Source: Vishniacozyma victoriae
Lineage: Eukaryota; Basidiomycota; Tremellomycetes; Tremellales; Bulleribasidiaceae
Direction of reading: 5' to 3'
DNA length: 64,000 nucleotides
Assembly (NCBI GenBank): GCA_017654735.1
Contig: JADPYG010000004.1
Coordinates: 62,001 to 126,000, forward strand
Positions 50,574 to 63,126 of this stretch are shown piece after piece. The translations under genes were made by a program, and so were the position numbers. The stretch's first letter is position 1. Each line of letters starts with the position of its first letter. The notes below the pieces were generated by a model, which was not told where the DNA came from, searched no databases, and was given only the letters and a program-made list of their open reading frames with translations.

Positions 50574-53500
50574 CTACGCCCGCTCGGCCCCCTGAGCCTG
50601 ATCCTCACCCAACATCCTATCCATATCCCGACTAGCCCTCTCGGCAGCAGCAACGGCAGCAGCATTTCCTTCGGGCGTATCGGCCGCTGTGGGCGGAGCG
50701 ACATCAGACGCATTGACAGCTGCGGACCCTACTGCCCCAGTCCCTGTAGTTCCAGCAGCTCCGGCGACCCTCCTTCGTCGTCGTCGGGGGAGTGTAATGA
50801 TTTTAGGCATTGGCCTATCATCCAAATCTAAAGCTACATTCGTTGCTGATTGGAATGCCTGGATGTTAGTGTCCAGTCGATAATTGTGACGAGCCTAACG
50901 GCTCTGGAGGGACCTACCTCGATCCAATCAACTACATCCCTTGCTGAATCGGTTTGTAACAAAAATTGTTCACCCTCCGATCGGACCCTTACTACATTCT
51001 TTCTCTTGACGTAATCCGCCGCTAGACCACTCTCGGCATTTTGAAGAGTGTATACTTTAATCAATTGATTTTGCTGGAAATGACTAGCGATCGAAGTAGA
51101 TTGTGAACTCGCCGATCCGATGGACGACGAAACAGAAAGTTTTCGGGGAGCGTTGAATAAATGAACATCTTTCGCGTCTGATCCTGTCGATGTAGTAGAT
51201 GTAGAAGGAGCTGCTGATGATACCGAAGGTCTTCGAGCATGTTCAGCGCCTGTAGAGAGTGGTGATGGACCTGGCAACGATCCTCTTCGATGATCAGTCG
51301 CAGCGGCAATGACACCTGAGATAGACCCCCTCCTTTCTCCCCCAACAGGATTAACAATAGATCCACGCCTAGCAGGAGTAGGAGTAGGCGTAGCTTCAAG
51401 AGACTGGCGTCTAGCCCCATTAGCACCCAAGATGGTAGGTTGTGATAATCTCCTTTCTCCCGGAAGATGAACATGTAGATTTTCTTCAGATTCAGATTCG
51501 GTAGTAGTTGGTACTATCGCATTATCTGATTTTAGTGGGAATCGATGTGGATCGAATTTATAGACGAATAAAGCTGTTCCTCGAAGTATGTAATAATGTT
51601 TTTTCCAACTTCGATCTCTTGCTTGAACACCTGGAGCTGTGAATTCTTGTTTTCGAGATAAAGTTCCTTCGATATGGACCTGTACATTAGCGCTCCATCC
51701 CCTATAGACAAACAAAAGAAGTCAACATACCGCACACCAATAAGCAGGTAATTTCTCTCTACCTTCTTCATCTCTAGGCCTGGGGATATAAACTCCAGGT
51801 AAAGCAGGCGAGTAATCAGGAAGAACAAGCTCTCTTTCCCCTTTATCACCCAAAGATCTCCGCCTCTTTAGCGCAGGTTTATCACCTTCCTTTCTACTCC
51901 AAAACATCCCTCCGAAACCAGCAGCAGGCGTAGGAGGGGGTTTAGCCCATTCACCAGTAGGTGTCGCAGGAACACCTCCAAATTTAGGTTTAGGAATATC
52001 GATTTTCCCAGGAGCATTCTCTCTTTCAATCTGGATAGGTTTTGGAGTTGAAAATCCTGCATCGCTTGCTCGACGGGGTGAAGCGAGATTGACCATGGAT
52101 TGTGAAGCTTGAGTGAAGATTGTGGGTCGTTGTGGTGATTCTGGTAACTCTGTTGAGGTGGGTGGCAGTGGACTAGCGGGTGCTAGTGAAGAATGATCAT
52201 GAGAAGAGGAAGTTTCATTACTAGCCCTATCCCCGTCATCCGATTCGTTCGCATCTTCGACCTCGACAACAGGTGGAACAGTAGTTTCAAGAGCAGCTTC
52301 ACCTTCACTAGCATTCGGAGCCCTGTTCAGAGACTCGACGTTGTTGGTAGGTAAAGAAGAGGTTGTGACGTTTAGGGAAGAACCGGGTTGAGAACCGAAA
52401 TAAGAATCGGTCGAGTCGGATTCAGTCCGGTACGAATTTGAACGGGTATTATCGTTCGTCTCTGGCCTCGAAAAGGAGGGAGTACCAGGTGTACCGGGAT
52501 TGAATCGTGCCCAGATCGAAGATGATCCCTTCTCCTTGCTCGGGGTAGGAAGCGACCACATAGAAGAGGAAGGTTGATCTTGATATTAGCTTCTCTCTTT
52601 ATTTCAGGGTCAAAGACGTACCAGGTTCCTCGGTGACTGGGGCAATTCCAGCCCCAGGAGAAGCAGCAGTCTTTTGTTTCCCTTTGCCCTTTGCAGCAGG
52701 CCCAGTTCCAGTCAATCGCTGTCTGAGCGGAACAGCCTTGTTCTTGCCTTTCCCCTTGCCTTTCCCCTTCTCCTCAGTTTCAGTCTCGTCCTCTGAATCT
52801 CCATGTTCATGTGCACCTTCAACTTCCGTTTCACTCTCTTCATCATCATCTTCATCATCGTCACTTGCTCCTACTTCACCATCTTCTGATGCATTTACAG
52901 GTGGTTTGAAAGAAGGTTCACGTAACATTACCGGCTACTCGTCAGCCACAGTTTTGATGACAGAAGGAGGGGGACATACCATTGCACGCTTCGCCTTTCT
53001 CAACTCTCCATCTGACATTGGTCCTTTCGAAGTCTGCCTAGGTAATGGCATAGCCATAAATGGGAATCCACCCGATCCCAATCCAGGCGTCCTAGCAGGC
53101 GACATCATTCCACCCGGTGTCCTGGGTCCTCCTTCCCTAGCTAATGATCCCCATCCAGGTGTCCTAGGAGTTTGAGGGGATTGAGGAGGGAACCCTGACC
53201 AGCCTTGTAAAGTGGGTAGATTCTTGATAGGCTGAGGCATAGGTGGGGAAGTAATGAGATTCGTTCGTTGTCGTACCGGTTTAGGGGGTGAGGTAATACC
53301 ATTCGTAATAGCCGGGGAGAGTGATGTTGGAGTTTGAGTAGTTGAACTTTCCGATCTAATCATACTTAATGGTTCGCTAGTTTGAGCGAGTGGACTAGGT
53401 TTAGGAGCAGTCTCTACGTTCAAAACAGGTCTTCCACTCTCTGTAGATCTGCGAATTTGAATCTCTTCCCGTGATTCGGTAGATGTGGGTGGGGTGGGTA

Positions 53501-54173
53501 GACGACTCTGCGGACTGATATACAATGGTTTAGGTCGATCAGGTTGAATAGGTTGCCATTCGGATAATGGCTTCGATGTGTCCAGTTGTATTGACCTCCG
53601 TTTACTATTCTCATTCGTCTTGGGTATAGGACTTGGAGCATTTGGCGATAAACTCTGTCCATCGGGTGAAATATCCGCATAAGAATCATCGGGGACTACT
53701 AAAGGATAAGGTGTCCAAGACGTTCCACCATTCTCAGGCGATCTCGAGCGGGATAATGCGAATTGCTGAGGACTTGTAGCTGGCGATGGGAATCGGTTCT
53801 GGTCGGCGTCAAGTGCCCGAGGTGGAGTACGGGGTGATAGATCATTATTCCGTCCCATAGGCGTACCCTGTGGACTAACATCGGCAGGAGGGGTTATTGG
53901 TCGATCTATCTGTTGAGATTGGGGTTTGAAAATAGTCGAAGGCGAAGTTAATTTCTTTCTTAAAGCCTCTAATTTTGATCCATCATGATCGTCATGTTTG
54001 GCGAATATGGTCTTTAATTTACTAGATTTCGGTGATCCATTTCCATTTCCATTCTGATCCATCTGACCTGCATCCACTGACAACCTCTTCCCATGTCCCC
54101 CTCTCACAGAAGGTGAATCATCTACTTGTTTCCCCTCTGATCCCCTCCGTATACGAGATATGAGAGATGGCAT
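50574..54173 (-). CDS. PH-domain protein with long disordered regions
   Basis: Five exons, complement of 50574-50858, 50918-51679, 51731-52578, 52622-52934 and 52980-54173, give 1133 residues. The first 780 residues are Ser/Pro/Thr-rich and disordered with an acidic patch and Lys/Gly repeats (GKGKGKGK) near 470-490. A pleckstrin-homology domain starts at LPAYWCAVHIEGTLSRKQEF with SWKKHYYILRGTALFVYKF. It is interrupted by a Ser-rich insert of about 160 residues and resumes at LIKVYTLQNAESGLAADYVK, finishing with FLLQTDSARDVVDWIEAFQ. A basic LPRRRRRR stretch and an Ala-rich tail end it. The domain suggests recruitment to phosphoinositide membranes or the cell cortex. I cannot assign an orthologue; Skg3/Caf120-like cortical proteins are one possibility. 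Confidence 0.82.
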
Positions 54174-55451
54174 ATTCTTTTTCTCTTTCTCTTTCTCAAG
54201 TGATGAAAGTGATTGATCGTAGGTAAATTTGGAGGATGGTGATATGATCCTCTCCTTTGATCCAGTCCACTATTCCGAGTCCGTCCTTAGAAGCCCGGTG
54301 ATAGCTCTCTCTCCTACACCCTACTGCGGTGTGACAAGTGTCGTAGATGATATCGTGTGAGACAAAGTCGACTGTTTCGCTTTTTTTCGTTTTCGTCACA
54401 GTACGTACTCTTCAGTCCGGTCCAGATGATCCGGTTCGGTACTCGATCAATGTTCCTCTATTGATATATGTATATGTGTATGTACAAGTCAAGTCGAGAC
54501 TGAAACTGAGATGGAGCCCGGTAGAGATACAATCAAGCGGTCGGCTGCGAGTACTGGTAAAGAGGGGATAGTCGATGTATCGTAATATGGAATGTGGAGG
54601 TGGAGGCTGCGTAGTCTAGGACAGGATCCAGTATCCGGGGATCGTGTGTATGTCGTGTCGTGTAGTAGTCTTTCGTACAAAGAAATGGACAGTGATGTAT
54701 AGACAGATCAATGGATGCTAGATACTAGATAATAGTGCTCGATGCTATTGATACTTTGCTAACCGATGACCGAAGTTACTGCAGCATTCACCGCGAATAT
54801 ACTGCAGAGAGGATACCAAGCCAAAGCCTAGCCCCATCTGCTTACCTTCTTTTTGCTTGTCAGGGGTAACGTTAGTAACAAGTAGTTTCAAATTCAGGGT
54901 AATACGTCACTGTCCTTTATTATAATTCGACTTGACCAATACCAAAGCAGACGTCTGTCAATTCTCTCTTCCTCACTTCTACGCCTCATGCATCATACAT
55001 CTACATCATGCAAGTATCTCTGCCGGTTATCGGCTCCTAATTCATGGGACTGGGTTGCGATAGGCGACAACAGGTTTATTTAGTATTTGTGCCAAATGGG
55101 ATTGGAAAATAAGTAGTCATATTTAGCGGGGATCGACTTTGTTTAAATAGGCACCGATCGGATTACTACCTACTAGTTCTGGTCATCTAACTTAACTTAC
55201 ATCTTTGATCCGCGGATACGCAGAGGATTTGGTTAGTTGATCATGTAAGTTAATTTAGTGAAATAGCTTTAATGTAGATCTGTTTCCCGAGAATCAGATT
55301 ATATAACATACCACATCATCCATTGCGCAAGGTTGCATGATAAACGCTATTATACATACAGATATCGATTTAGGATAGGCATAGATGAAGCAGTACTTGT
55401 CTCAAGGCTCACTTTCCATCTCACTCCTCATATCCGAACTCCAGACAAGGA
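54174..55451. other. Long intergenic region, 1278 bases
   Basis: Upstream of the PH-domain gene: a polypyrimidine run (54178-54197) just before its start, then A/T-rich DNA. ORFs are short and without family signals. The 3' flank of LYAR lies at the right end. I see no gene, but a non-coding RNA cannot be excluded. Confidence 0.4.
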
Positions 55452-56754
55452 CTAGACGGACAAGACCCATTTCCCACCTTCCAACCCAACTTTCAATCCA
55501 GCAAGTACACTCTCCCTATCAATAACCTCATCTTTCTTCCCTTTCCCAACGAGTCCGAGGTACTCGGATAATGATATCGTTTCTTTATCGGTACTTTCCA
55601 ACTTTGAGACATTCTTCCTTAATCGCTTCATGATCTTTTCAGATACTTCAGTAGTGGTAGTGGTGGGAATGGCGGAATCGTCTCGTTTCCGTTTCTTGGA
55701 TGGTTCGGAATCTTCATTCGTGGTTGTTGGTGGTGCAGGAGCGACAATGACTGTCTCCGCACTTGCGAGAATTTGATTATGTGTCGCCTTTACGCCTGCT
55801 TTACTTCCAGTACCGCCCTTATCTCCCTTCTTTCCCTTCTTCTTCTTCTCCCCATTTCCATTTGTCGCGTGTACCGGAACAGCAGGAGTAAAAGACGCAG
55901 GGGTAGTAGATTCCGGAACAGGCGAACCACCAAGAGGAGTAGATCCCCAAGACCTCATCCCACCCTGAGGAGCAACCTTATTCTCTCCAGTAACACCAGC
56001 ATTCCTACCGAATCCCCTTCCACCCCTAGGAGCAACAGGAGCAGCTGCAAACCCTCCCCTTCCTCTTCCTCCTCGCATAGATGGTGCGCCATAAGCGTGG
56101 GCTGGGGGGGCTTGTTCGATTGCTTGGAGTCGGGATGGGTGGATGGCGGAAGTACTTGCTGCTGGTGTCAAGTCTTCGGTGGGGGCTGGGGGAGGGGCTT
56201 CAGTGAAGTTGCCTCCGGGTGGTGGGCGGGTAGCAGGGGCTTTTCCCTATGGGTCAGTATTCTTCCACTAGAGCAGTGTCCGGTAGAGATGGTTCATGAA
56301 TGGGGTGGGTAAGTAGGACAAGACATACCTTCTTGGCACCCTTGTAGAGAGCTCCCTGGTATTTCTCAGCCTCACTAACACAGCTGGTATGGCTCCTTAT
56401 TATCAGTATAGCTCACGTGCTCCATACTCTTAAGAGGGAGAGGTCAAGTGGAAGGGGACATACTTGTATTCCCCATTATGGAACGTAGTAGAGCAGTCTG
56501 GTTGTCAGCCATTACTCTAAGTGTATCTCATTGCGAATGAAGGAGTAAGGAAGGGGACTCGGGACCTGCGGCCCCTCGCGGAAACGTACCTAAACAAGTA
56601 AAAGACGCATGACACCTCCCACGATGTTGATCAAGTTTAGGTTTCTTGACAGTATCAGCACATCCATCGCATCTGGTTATTAGTACCTCTTCTTCTATTC
56701 TTTTCTTTCTCCGTTGAGGACAGGGAGGGGGGGGACATACTGGAATGAAACCAT
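55452..56754 (-). CDS. LYAR: LYAR-type nucleolar zinc-finger protein
   Basis: Exons, complement of 55452-56246, 56329-56395, 56464-56497, 56590-56672 and 56741-56754, give 330 residues. LYAR-type proteins act in the nucleolus in rRNA synthesis and early ribosome assembly. The N-terminal zinc-finger pair is intact: CDGCADTVKKPKLDQH, GRCHASFTCLDC, then TFHNGEYKSHTSC and VSEAEKYQG, the hallmark of the family. A Pro/Ala-rich stretch and an RGG-like segment (MRGGRGRGGF, APRGGRGFGR) follow, then Lys-rich nuclear-localisation blocks (EKKKKGKKGDK, KKRKRDD). The C-terminus is a helical region with a conserved-looking SLSEYLGLVGKGKK. The first exon has only 14 coding bases. Confidence 0.88.
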
Positions 56755-56951
56755 TGTTAATATATGTATGTATAAATGTATTGGTAGTAACGCAGCACAA
56801 ATGGAACTGCAACTTTTTCCAGGCACGTGATCTTGGGTATTACGTAAGTTGACACGTTGATCCTATACGCGTCGAGATGAGCTCCTTCCTACTTGTATAG
56901 CAGATAAACCCATATACATCTAGGAATATAAATCAAGTACAAAGTACAAGA

Positions 56952-57973
56952 ATGTCGAGATTAGGTCCAGAACGTAAGTCATATCCATATCAGAACATAA
57001 TCAAGGAAAATAGGAGGACCAGAAGCATTAAGTGATGGTGATAAGAGTCGAGAGGACGAACACGAGAGAGATAATCACCACACAGGACAAAAGGGTTGAA
57101 GAGAGAAGGGAGGAAAGCAAGAAAGATCAGAAGAGGGAAAGAAGCTGATATAATAGCAAGGATAAACGCTCGTTTACTAGATCAATATAAAGGTCAAACA
57201 ATTAGGTTGACTGCTAAAATCATTAAACTCAATGGAGAGACAGCTACCGTTGAGGCTAGTGATGGGGGCCAGGTAAGTCTTCTCCTCTTCTCTCGTTCTC
57301 CTTCTCCCTTATACTCCTTCTTCTAAGCGTATACATTCACCTTTTCCCTCGCTTTCTTCGGATCGCTTTTGGGTTTGATAGCTGATAATAGGTCGGACTT
57401 CATTTAAGTCGAGTATGTCCTCTTTTACTATCCACATTTTATCGACCCAGCCTCGATACTTATCAAGGTCATGTCGAGCCGGTCCTTCATTTTAGGGGAA
57501 GCCCTCGGCGGGGGTGGGCTCAGGCCCTTCTGCTCGCGTCTGGTCTTGGCCAAGCTTAATCTCTGCTGAGCTTGGACACTCTCCACGCCCAGAACCTACC
57601 CCACATCACCAAAGCTCGGGCACTCATGACCTCGCTTTGCTCGGACGCTCGGATGCTCGACACTAGCTGATATATAGGATATGCACCTCTCTGAAGGATA
57701 TTACGAGATTATAGGGACTGTTAAAGAAGATAAATCAGTTAAAGCATTGACTAGTATTGAATTAGGTCCTTCTCTCGGTTAGTCCTTTCTTTTTCTTCTT
57801 CCCTCCTTCTTTCCATGTTCCTCCTCCTTCCTCCTCGTGTTGTCTGTGCGGATCTCCGCCTCGGTCTCAGATCTACCATCATACCCCGGGTGGAGCTGAT
57901 TGTAGATATGGCATCTGTAAATGCAGTTGTTGAACTCGCTCAGACAGAGAAAGCACAGGGTGTACTCGCTTGA
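56952..57973 (+). CDS. RPA3: Rpa3 (Rfa3), small subunit of replication protein A
   Basis: Exons 56952-56973, 57157-57272, 57392-57412, 57678-57777 and 57906-57973 give 108 residues. Rpa3 is the 14-kDa OB-fold subunit of the single-strand DNA binding complex used in replication and repair. PRINARLLDQYKGQTIRLTA begins the OB fold, and EGYYEIIGTVKEDKSVKAL is the conserved third/fourth strand region. The final helix runs MASVNAVVELAQTEKAQG and forms the trimer interface. Introns are long for this locus (183, 119, 265 and 128 bases). The 21-base third exon (VGLHLSR) was placed from splice signals and phase. It shares an upstream region of about 200 bases with LYAR. Confidence 0.88.
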
Positions 57974-58360
57974 TCACTTTTGAATGATGAGGGGTGATAC
58001 CGGATAGAAGAAGAAGAGATACCTTAAAACAAATCATAAATCATATGTATAAACAGCATACCTCCTTATAGCGTCGTTTGCAACCTACCTACCTTTGCTG
58101 TAATGATGAGACTGCCTCTGATACCTGAAGAAAGCTTGTCATATAAGCACGAACCTGGCCCTGGCAGAGTAGGTGATCTATAGTACATCGCCATGCATTG
58201 ACAAATCTACATGTCTGTCATTTTATCGAAAAAAAAACGATATTTGAAACCTAGGTATATCCTCTTTATAGTCTCTCCACGAGCAAACAACTCCTTTTCA
58301 TCACATTCCCAACTCCCAACTCCCAACTCCGCGTCTCACTCTACTCCACGGATGGAGGAC
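57974..58360. other. Convergent intergenic RPA3 / SMD2
   Basis: 3' flanks of both genes, with an A run near 58230-58239 and a repeated CTCCCAACTCCCAACTC phrase near 58305-58330. No gene. Confidence 0.5.
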
Positions 58361-59250
58361 CTATGCGGCATTACGTAGTACTACCCATCAGCCCCCATTC
58401 CCATTACGCACTTAAGAAAGAGAAGGGACATACCTAGGATAACGGAATCTCCTCTTAAGAACATTTTCCTATTCATCAGCATCCAACCATATTCACATCT
58501 TGTTCTTCATTCGACATCCATTTCACGTCCATATTGATATTTCGAGTAATCCCGAAACGAAAAGAGGACAGAGCAAAAGAAGGAATTGAGAGACATACGA
58601 GATAAATCGATCTTTGTTGACTGGTTTCTTTCCTTTTCCTTTTGGTGTTTCTACCCACATCTGCCATCCGAACGAAATCGTGAGCGAAACGAGCGATTGA
58701 GTGAAGTGTGCGGACAGTAAAGGCGACGATGATAGATATTCGAGTAGGGTGATGAGTTGATACGGATATAATCGAGATGTGTTTAGGGTCGTTCATTGAT
58801 TCAATCAAAGTCGAGGGCGATCATTCGGGACGAAAGGCGCATTTGAGCCGTTATGTATAGGACGTAATACCGACATGGAAGAGAGCGAAGGCCGAACAAT
58901 GTAAGAGATACGCGTATATGTCGAGGGTGGAGATAAAGAAAAGAAACAGATCAGCATCGTTCCCCCTCTCAACAATAAAGACGTACCTCCTTAACATTCT
59001 CAAGTACCATATTAGCATGCCTATCAAATGCTTTGACCCTTGCCAATAGTTTCTTATTATTCCTCAAACTGATCAAGATCTGCGACTGATTTCGGACGGC
59101 TTGTTGTAGGACCGAAAGGGGACCTTGTGAGATTTCATATTCTTCAAGTTCACGAATTTGAGCTTCGTCCAATTCGGATCTTGGGACGTGGGCGTATTGA
59201 CTAGTTTGTTAGCAGGCTACTAGGCCGTATACAATGTCACCTTACCTCAT
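58361..59250 (-). CDS. SMD2: Sm protein D2 of spliceosomal snRNPs
   Basis: Exons, complement of 58361-58380, 58434-58468, 58599-58660, 58987-59200 and 59246-59250, give 111 residues. SmD2 is part of the heptameric Sm ring on U1, U2, U4 and U5 snRNAs. Both Sm motifs are intact: [46 protein letters not shown], then [19 protein letters not shown] and ILVLRN. The first coding exon is only five bases (ATGAG). It is supported by a GTAAGG donor, a CTAAC branch and in-frame joining to [15 protein letters not shown]. The second intron is 326 bases, the longest I placed in the window. Confidence 0.92.
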
Positions 59251-59432
59251 TGTTGTACAGATATAGGTGAATGATGGTTAATGGTAATGGTTGATAGAGA
59301 GAGAGTAAGGCGGAAAAACCAAGTGTTTACGAGTGTGGCACTTATGATACGAGAATCAGGCACAGCCTACGTTCACTTATCTGTTCTAAATGACAAAGAG
59401 TAATTCAACATTTATACTATGAACATTGTGAG

Positions 59433-62271
59433 ATGTCTGAATCAGTACCATCAAGCGATACCATCCATCCATTTCTAAGGGGGAATTTCGCACCTGTAAC
59501 AGAGGAATTTGTGGATTTTGACTGTCTAGTGACTGGGGAGATACCGAGGGAACTTGTGGGTGGGCAGTATATCCGTAATGGAGGTAATCCGGTTTATCCA
59601 CCTGAACAGGGGAGGCATTATCATTGGTAAGTGATCGAGCCGCTAGGTGAGATGTGTGATCGAGTGGCGGCGAATGGTTAGAGGGATACCTGATCGATGC
59701 TGAGGGCAAAGTAGCGCATGGACTGGGAGATAGTCACGCGCCCGAGCTAGCTTGGGTTTGAGCTGATTTCAGGTTCGATGGAGATGGAATGCTTCATGGT
59801 GTCCACTTTCCGGAATCATCGAACGACCCCTCGACGTATAAACACGCCGGCCCATCCAGAAGTTCGACACGCCGCGCAATATACACAAATCGCCACCTAG
59901 CAACCCCTCTTCTAGACCTAACACTCCTCCTCCTCCGCTCTCCAATCCCTTCAATCGCTCTCCTAATATCCCCCCTCTCATCACTTCATCGTATAATCTC
60001 AGCAATCCTCCAGGCATTCACAATAGCGATTCGAGCCCGATTAGGTGTCTTGTCAGTAGCGAATACAAGTGTAATATGGTGGGCTACTGGTCTGGGAACT
60101 GAGGCGGAAGAGGAGCAAGGGATTGATGATAGTTTAGGAGAGAACGAGGAGGATGTGGATGGGAGGTTGTTGGCTACTTGTGAGAGTGGACCTCCGTTGG
60201 AGGTCAGGGTACCGGGTTTGGAAACTGTTAGGTGGGATCGACTTGATGATGTGTCTGGAGAGAGTTTGGGGAATAGAAGAGGGAAATGGGAGTGGTTCAA
60301 GCGCTGGGGGCTGTCTAGGGTACAAGAGGTGGGTTTCCTTCCTCTTCTTCTTCTTTATCCTTCACCCTCAATTCTTATTTCGTCTTGTTTACTCACCCGC
60401 TTCCTGTTCTTGAGAGAGCATGTACGAGGTTGAGCACGTAGCTGATAATAGGACTGGATGACTGCTCATCCCCGTGTGGATCCTGTGGATGGATCGTTCA
60501 TTTTTTACTCTACTCAGATGTTTGATGCACCCCACGCGAGGTATTCTGTGATTGATAGATATGGAAATCATCAGATTTGGAAACACGGGGTTGACACTGG
60601 GCGAGCGAAAATGTGAGTCTCCCTCCCTTTTCCTCTTCATCTCTTACAGGGATTTCCCTGCCTAAGATGAGAAACACACTAACGACAGGATGCACGATTT
60701 CGGATGTACACGCACCCACACCATCTTTCTCAATCTACCCCTGACCTTGTCGCCTCGTAATATGGTTTCATTCAAACCTCAACCCCTTATCCACTTTGAT
60801 CGATCCCTCCCATCTGAATTCATAATCTTCCCCCGCCTTCACCCTGATCGAATCACCAGATTTATCGATCCGGAACCATGCCTCATTTTCCACACTGCCA
60901 ACTCATGGGACGATTACAATTCCCAAGGAGATGTAATAGCAATCAACATGTTGGGATGTCGATTCAAATCTGCCAAACTCGTCTACTCGGCCGGAGCAGT
61001 TGACGTCCCCAAGATCGAAAGGCAATTTGGAAAAGACGATATAGTCCAATTATATTATTATCGCTTCGACCTTACTACAGGCGCTATATCCCACGCGTTT
61101 CCATTAGCTGGAATCCCATTTGAGTTTCCAACGGTACCGCCTGCAATGGGTATGATGCCTAGCAAGTATGTGTATGGATGTACGATGGCCTCTGGATCAT
61201 TCGATGAGAGGTTAGGTGGGGCTGCTAAAGTCGATTGTTTGGTCAAACTGGATGTCCTGGAACTTATTGCGAGGGGAAAGAAGAGGGGTGGGGGCAAATG
61301 GGATGAGCCGATTGATAATCGATCAGCCGGGGAGATTATATCGGATGGAAAGAGGGGAGAAGGGGTTATTTCGATATTCAATTGTCCGGATGGTTGGTAC
61401 GCTCAAGAACCACGATTTGTTCCTCGTCAAAATGGAAGAGGAGAGGATGAGGGGTATTTGCTATCTTACGGTACGCTTCCCTCCCTTACTGAATTTCCAC
61501 TATGGAAAAAAGAGGGAGAAAGAGCTGATGATAGTGTACGACGAACGATACCTCATGCCTGATGGAACGCCCTCTACTGCTAAAGACGCTGGGAGTGAAC
61601 TTTGGGTGATTGATGCGAAAACCATGCGAATGGGTCAAGGAGCTATTAGTTGTCGAATCAAATTACCTCAGAGGGTTCCTTATGGGTATGTCCTACCAGC
61701 TATTTCCTCTTCACGCCTTCCCTCCGTTACACATTCCCCATTCCACCAGCCATTATCCACCATTAACCATGCACACACCATTCCCCCGTCAGCGCTGACC
61801 TCCAGACTCCACGGAACCTGGCTGCCTCCTTCCGCGTTCGCCACCCAGCGCCCCCTTCCAACCCCACTAGGCCCCCAAGAACTCTTACAAGATAAACTCG
61901 CCCGATCTCGAATCTCCCATTTCGTATCTATAATATTCGCCCGACCCCCAACGCGCGATAAATCCCTATTCGAAAGAGTAGTCCTAGCATTCATGTGGCC
62001 AGCTGCATTCTGTATTTTGGGAGTAGCAGTTACTGAATCTTATCGGCATTTAAGTTCTAGTTCAAAACCCCCACCTGCGCCTGAGGTGTATCAATATAAT
62101 GTAAGATCTGGGGTTGAGGGGTATGAAGATATAGTTGGGACTATGGAGAAGGTTGGGTATGGATGGGGATTTACGATTTTGGTGGAAGTACTTGCTGTTG
62201 GGCTTGTTACTCTGGGGTGGTATCTCTGGCCCAGGGAGGTTGAGGTGGAAGAGGTGGATAAGGAGGAATGA
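59433..62271 (+). CDS. Carotenoid oxygenase with C-terminal membrane tail
   Basis: Exons 59433-59626, 59773-60328, 60452-60612, 60689-61470, 61535-61685 and 61806-62271 give 769 residues. The carotenoid oxygenase (RPE65/CCD) fold uses four His to hold iron: His256 (AHPRVDP), His306 (MMHDFGCTRTH), His372 (IFHTANSWDD) and His617 (LHGTWLP). The N-terminal GQYIRNGGNPVYPPEQGRHY and FDGDGMLHGV are typical. It should cleave a double bond of a carotenoid or stilbene. Two features are unusual. A hydrophobic insert follows ATPLLDLTLLLL (about 110-150). A tail of about 150 residues beyond the last His contains two likely membrane spans (about 672-692 and 735-756). CCDs normally end soon after the HGTW region, so this form is probably anchored in a membrane. 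Confidence 0.9.
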
Positions 62272-62488
62272 TCGAGTTTAGAATACATGTTGTTTTCCCG
62301 TCTTAGGCTTTTAACGTTTGTAGCATAGCATAGCATTTCATATAGCATGGCATTCATAGCATATTTCGCAAGCTTTGATCTATCCGTAGGGTGGAAGAGG
62401 GTGCCGCGGAGATTACTCAATCTCCGTATTTGAGCTATTCAGACATTTCCACAAGTTACTCTACAACTACATTCAGTATTCAACGACA

Positions 62489-63126
62489 ATGTCAGCAACG
62501 AGAGGAAAGGTGAGCCCCCATACCAGTCAATGTAGGACAGAACTGATGTATAGACCGCATTAGCACTTACGAGGGTATGGCATCATGCCTCTGCTCAGGA
62601 TCGGGTTCTTGGAAACCTAGCGAGCCGTATAGCTTGGGTATTGATGGGGAAACATAAGCCTACGTATGATCCTGCAGGTATGTCCCCTTCCTACTCCCAT
62701 CTTGAGTCACCTCGAGTGATTGTATTTAAGAAAAGAGCTGACAAGTAGTCGACGCCGGAGATTATGTAGTGGTGTCCGACGCATTATCAGTTCGATTAAC
62801 AGGAAAGAAATACGAACAAAAGATCTACAAACATCATTCAGGATTTATCGGTGGATTAAAAGAAGTCCCAATATCCAGAATGAGGGAAAGGCGTCCAGAG
62901 GAGGTGCGTCATCATATCCATCTCGTATCAAATGAAGATACTGTACTAATGGTAGATCGTCCGAAGAGCTGTTTCTGGAATGTTACCTAAAAACACATTC
63001 AGACAGAGGAGGCTTGATCGATTAAAGGTTTTCCCGGGAGCTGCACCTGATTCGTATTTGGAGAATGTAGTCAAGGGGTGGAGGGGTGTTGCATCACCTG
63101 AAAAGGAGGGACAGGAGAGTAGATGA
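62489..63126 (+). CDS. MRPL23: Mitochondrial ribosomal protein uL13m
   Basis: Exons 62489-62509, 62554-62677, 62749-62903 and 62956-63126 give 156 residues. The bacterial-type L13 pattern is clear: ALTRVWHHASAQDRVLGNLA, IAWVLMGKHKPTYDPA, VDAGDYVVV, LTGKKYEQKIYKHHSG, LKEVPISRMRERRPEE, IVRRAVSGMLPKN and LDRLKVFPG. That similarity to bacterial L13 rather than cytosolic L13a, and the short basic start (MSATRGK), point to the mitochondrial large subunit. The yeast name is Mrpl23. It lies about 220 bases after the oxygenase on the same strand. Confidence 0.9.

Noticed and set aside
52633..53175. 180-codon plus-strand ORF
   Set aside because: Antisense to the PH-domain gene; its Ser/Pro/Phe runs mirror the low-complexity codons on the other strand.
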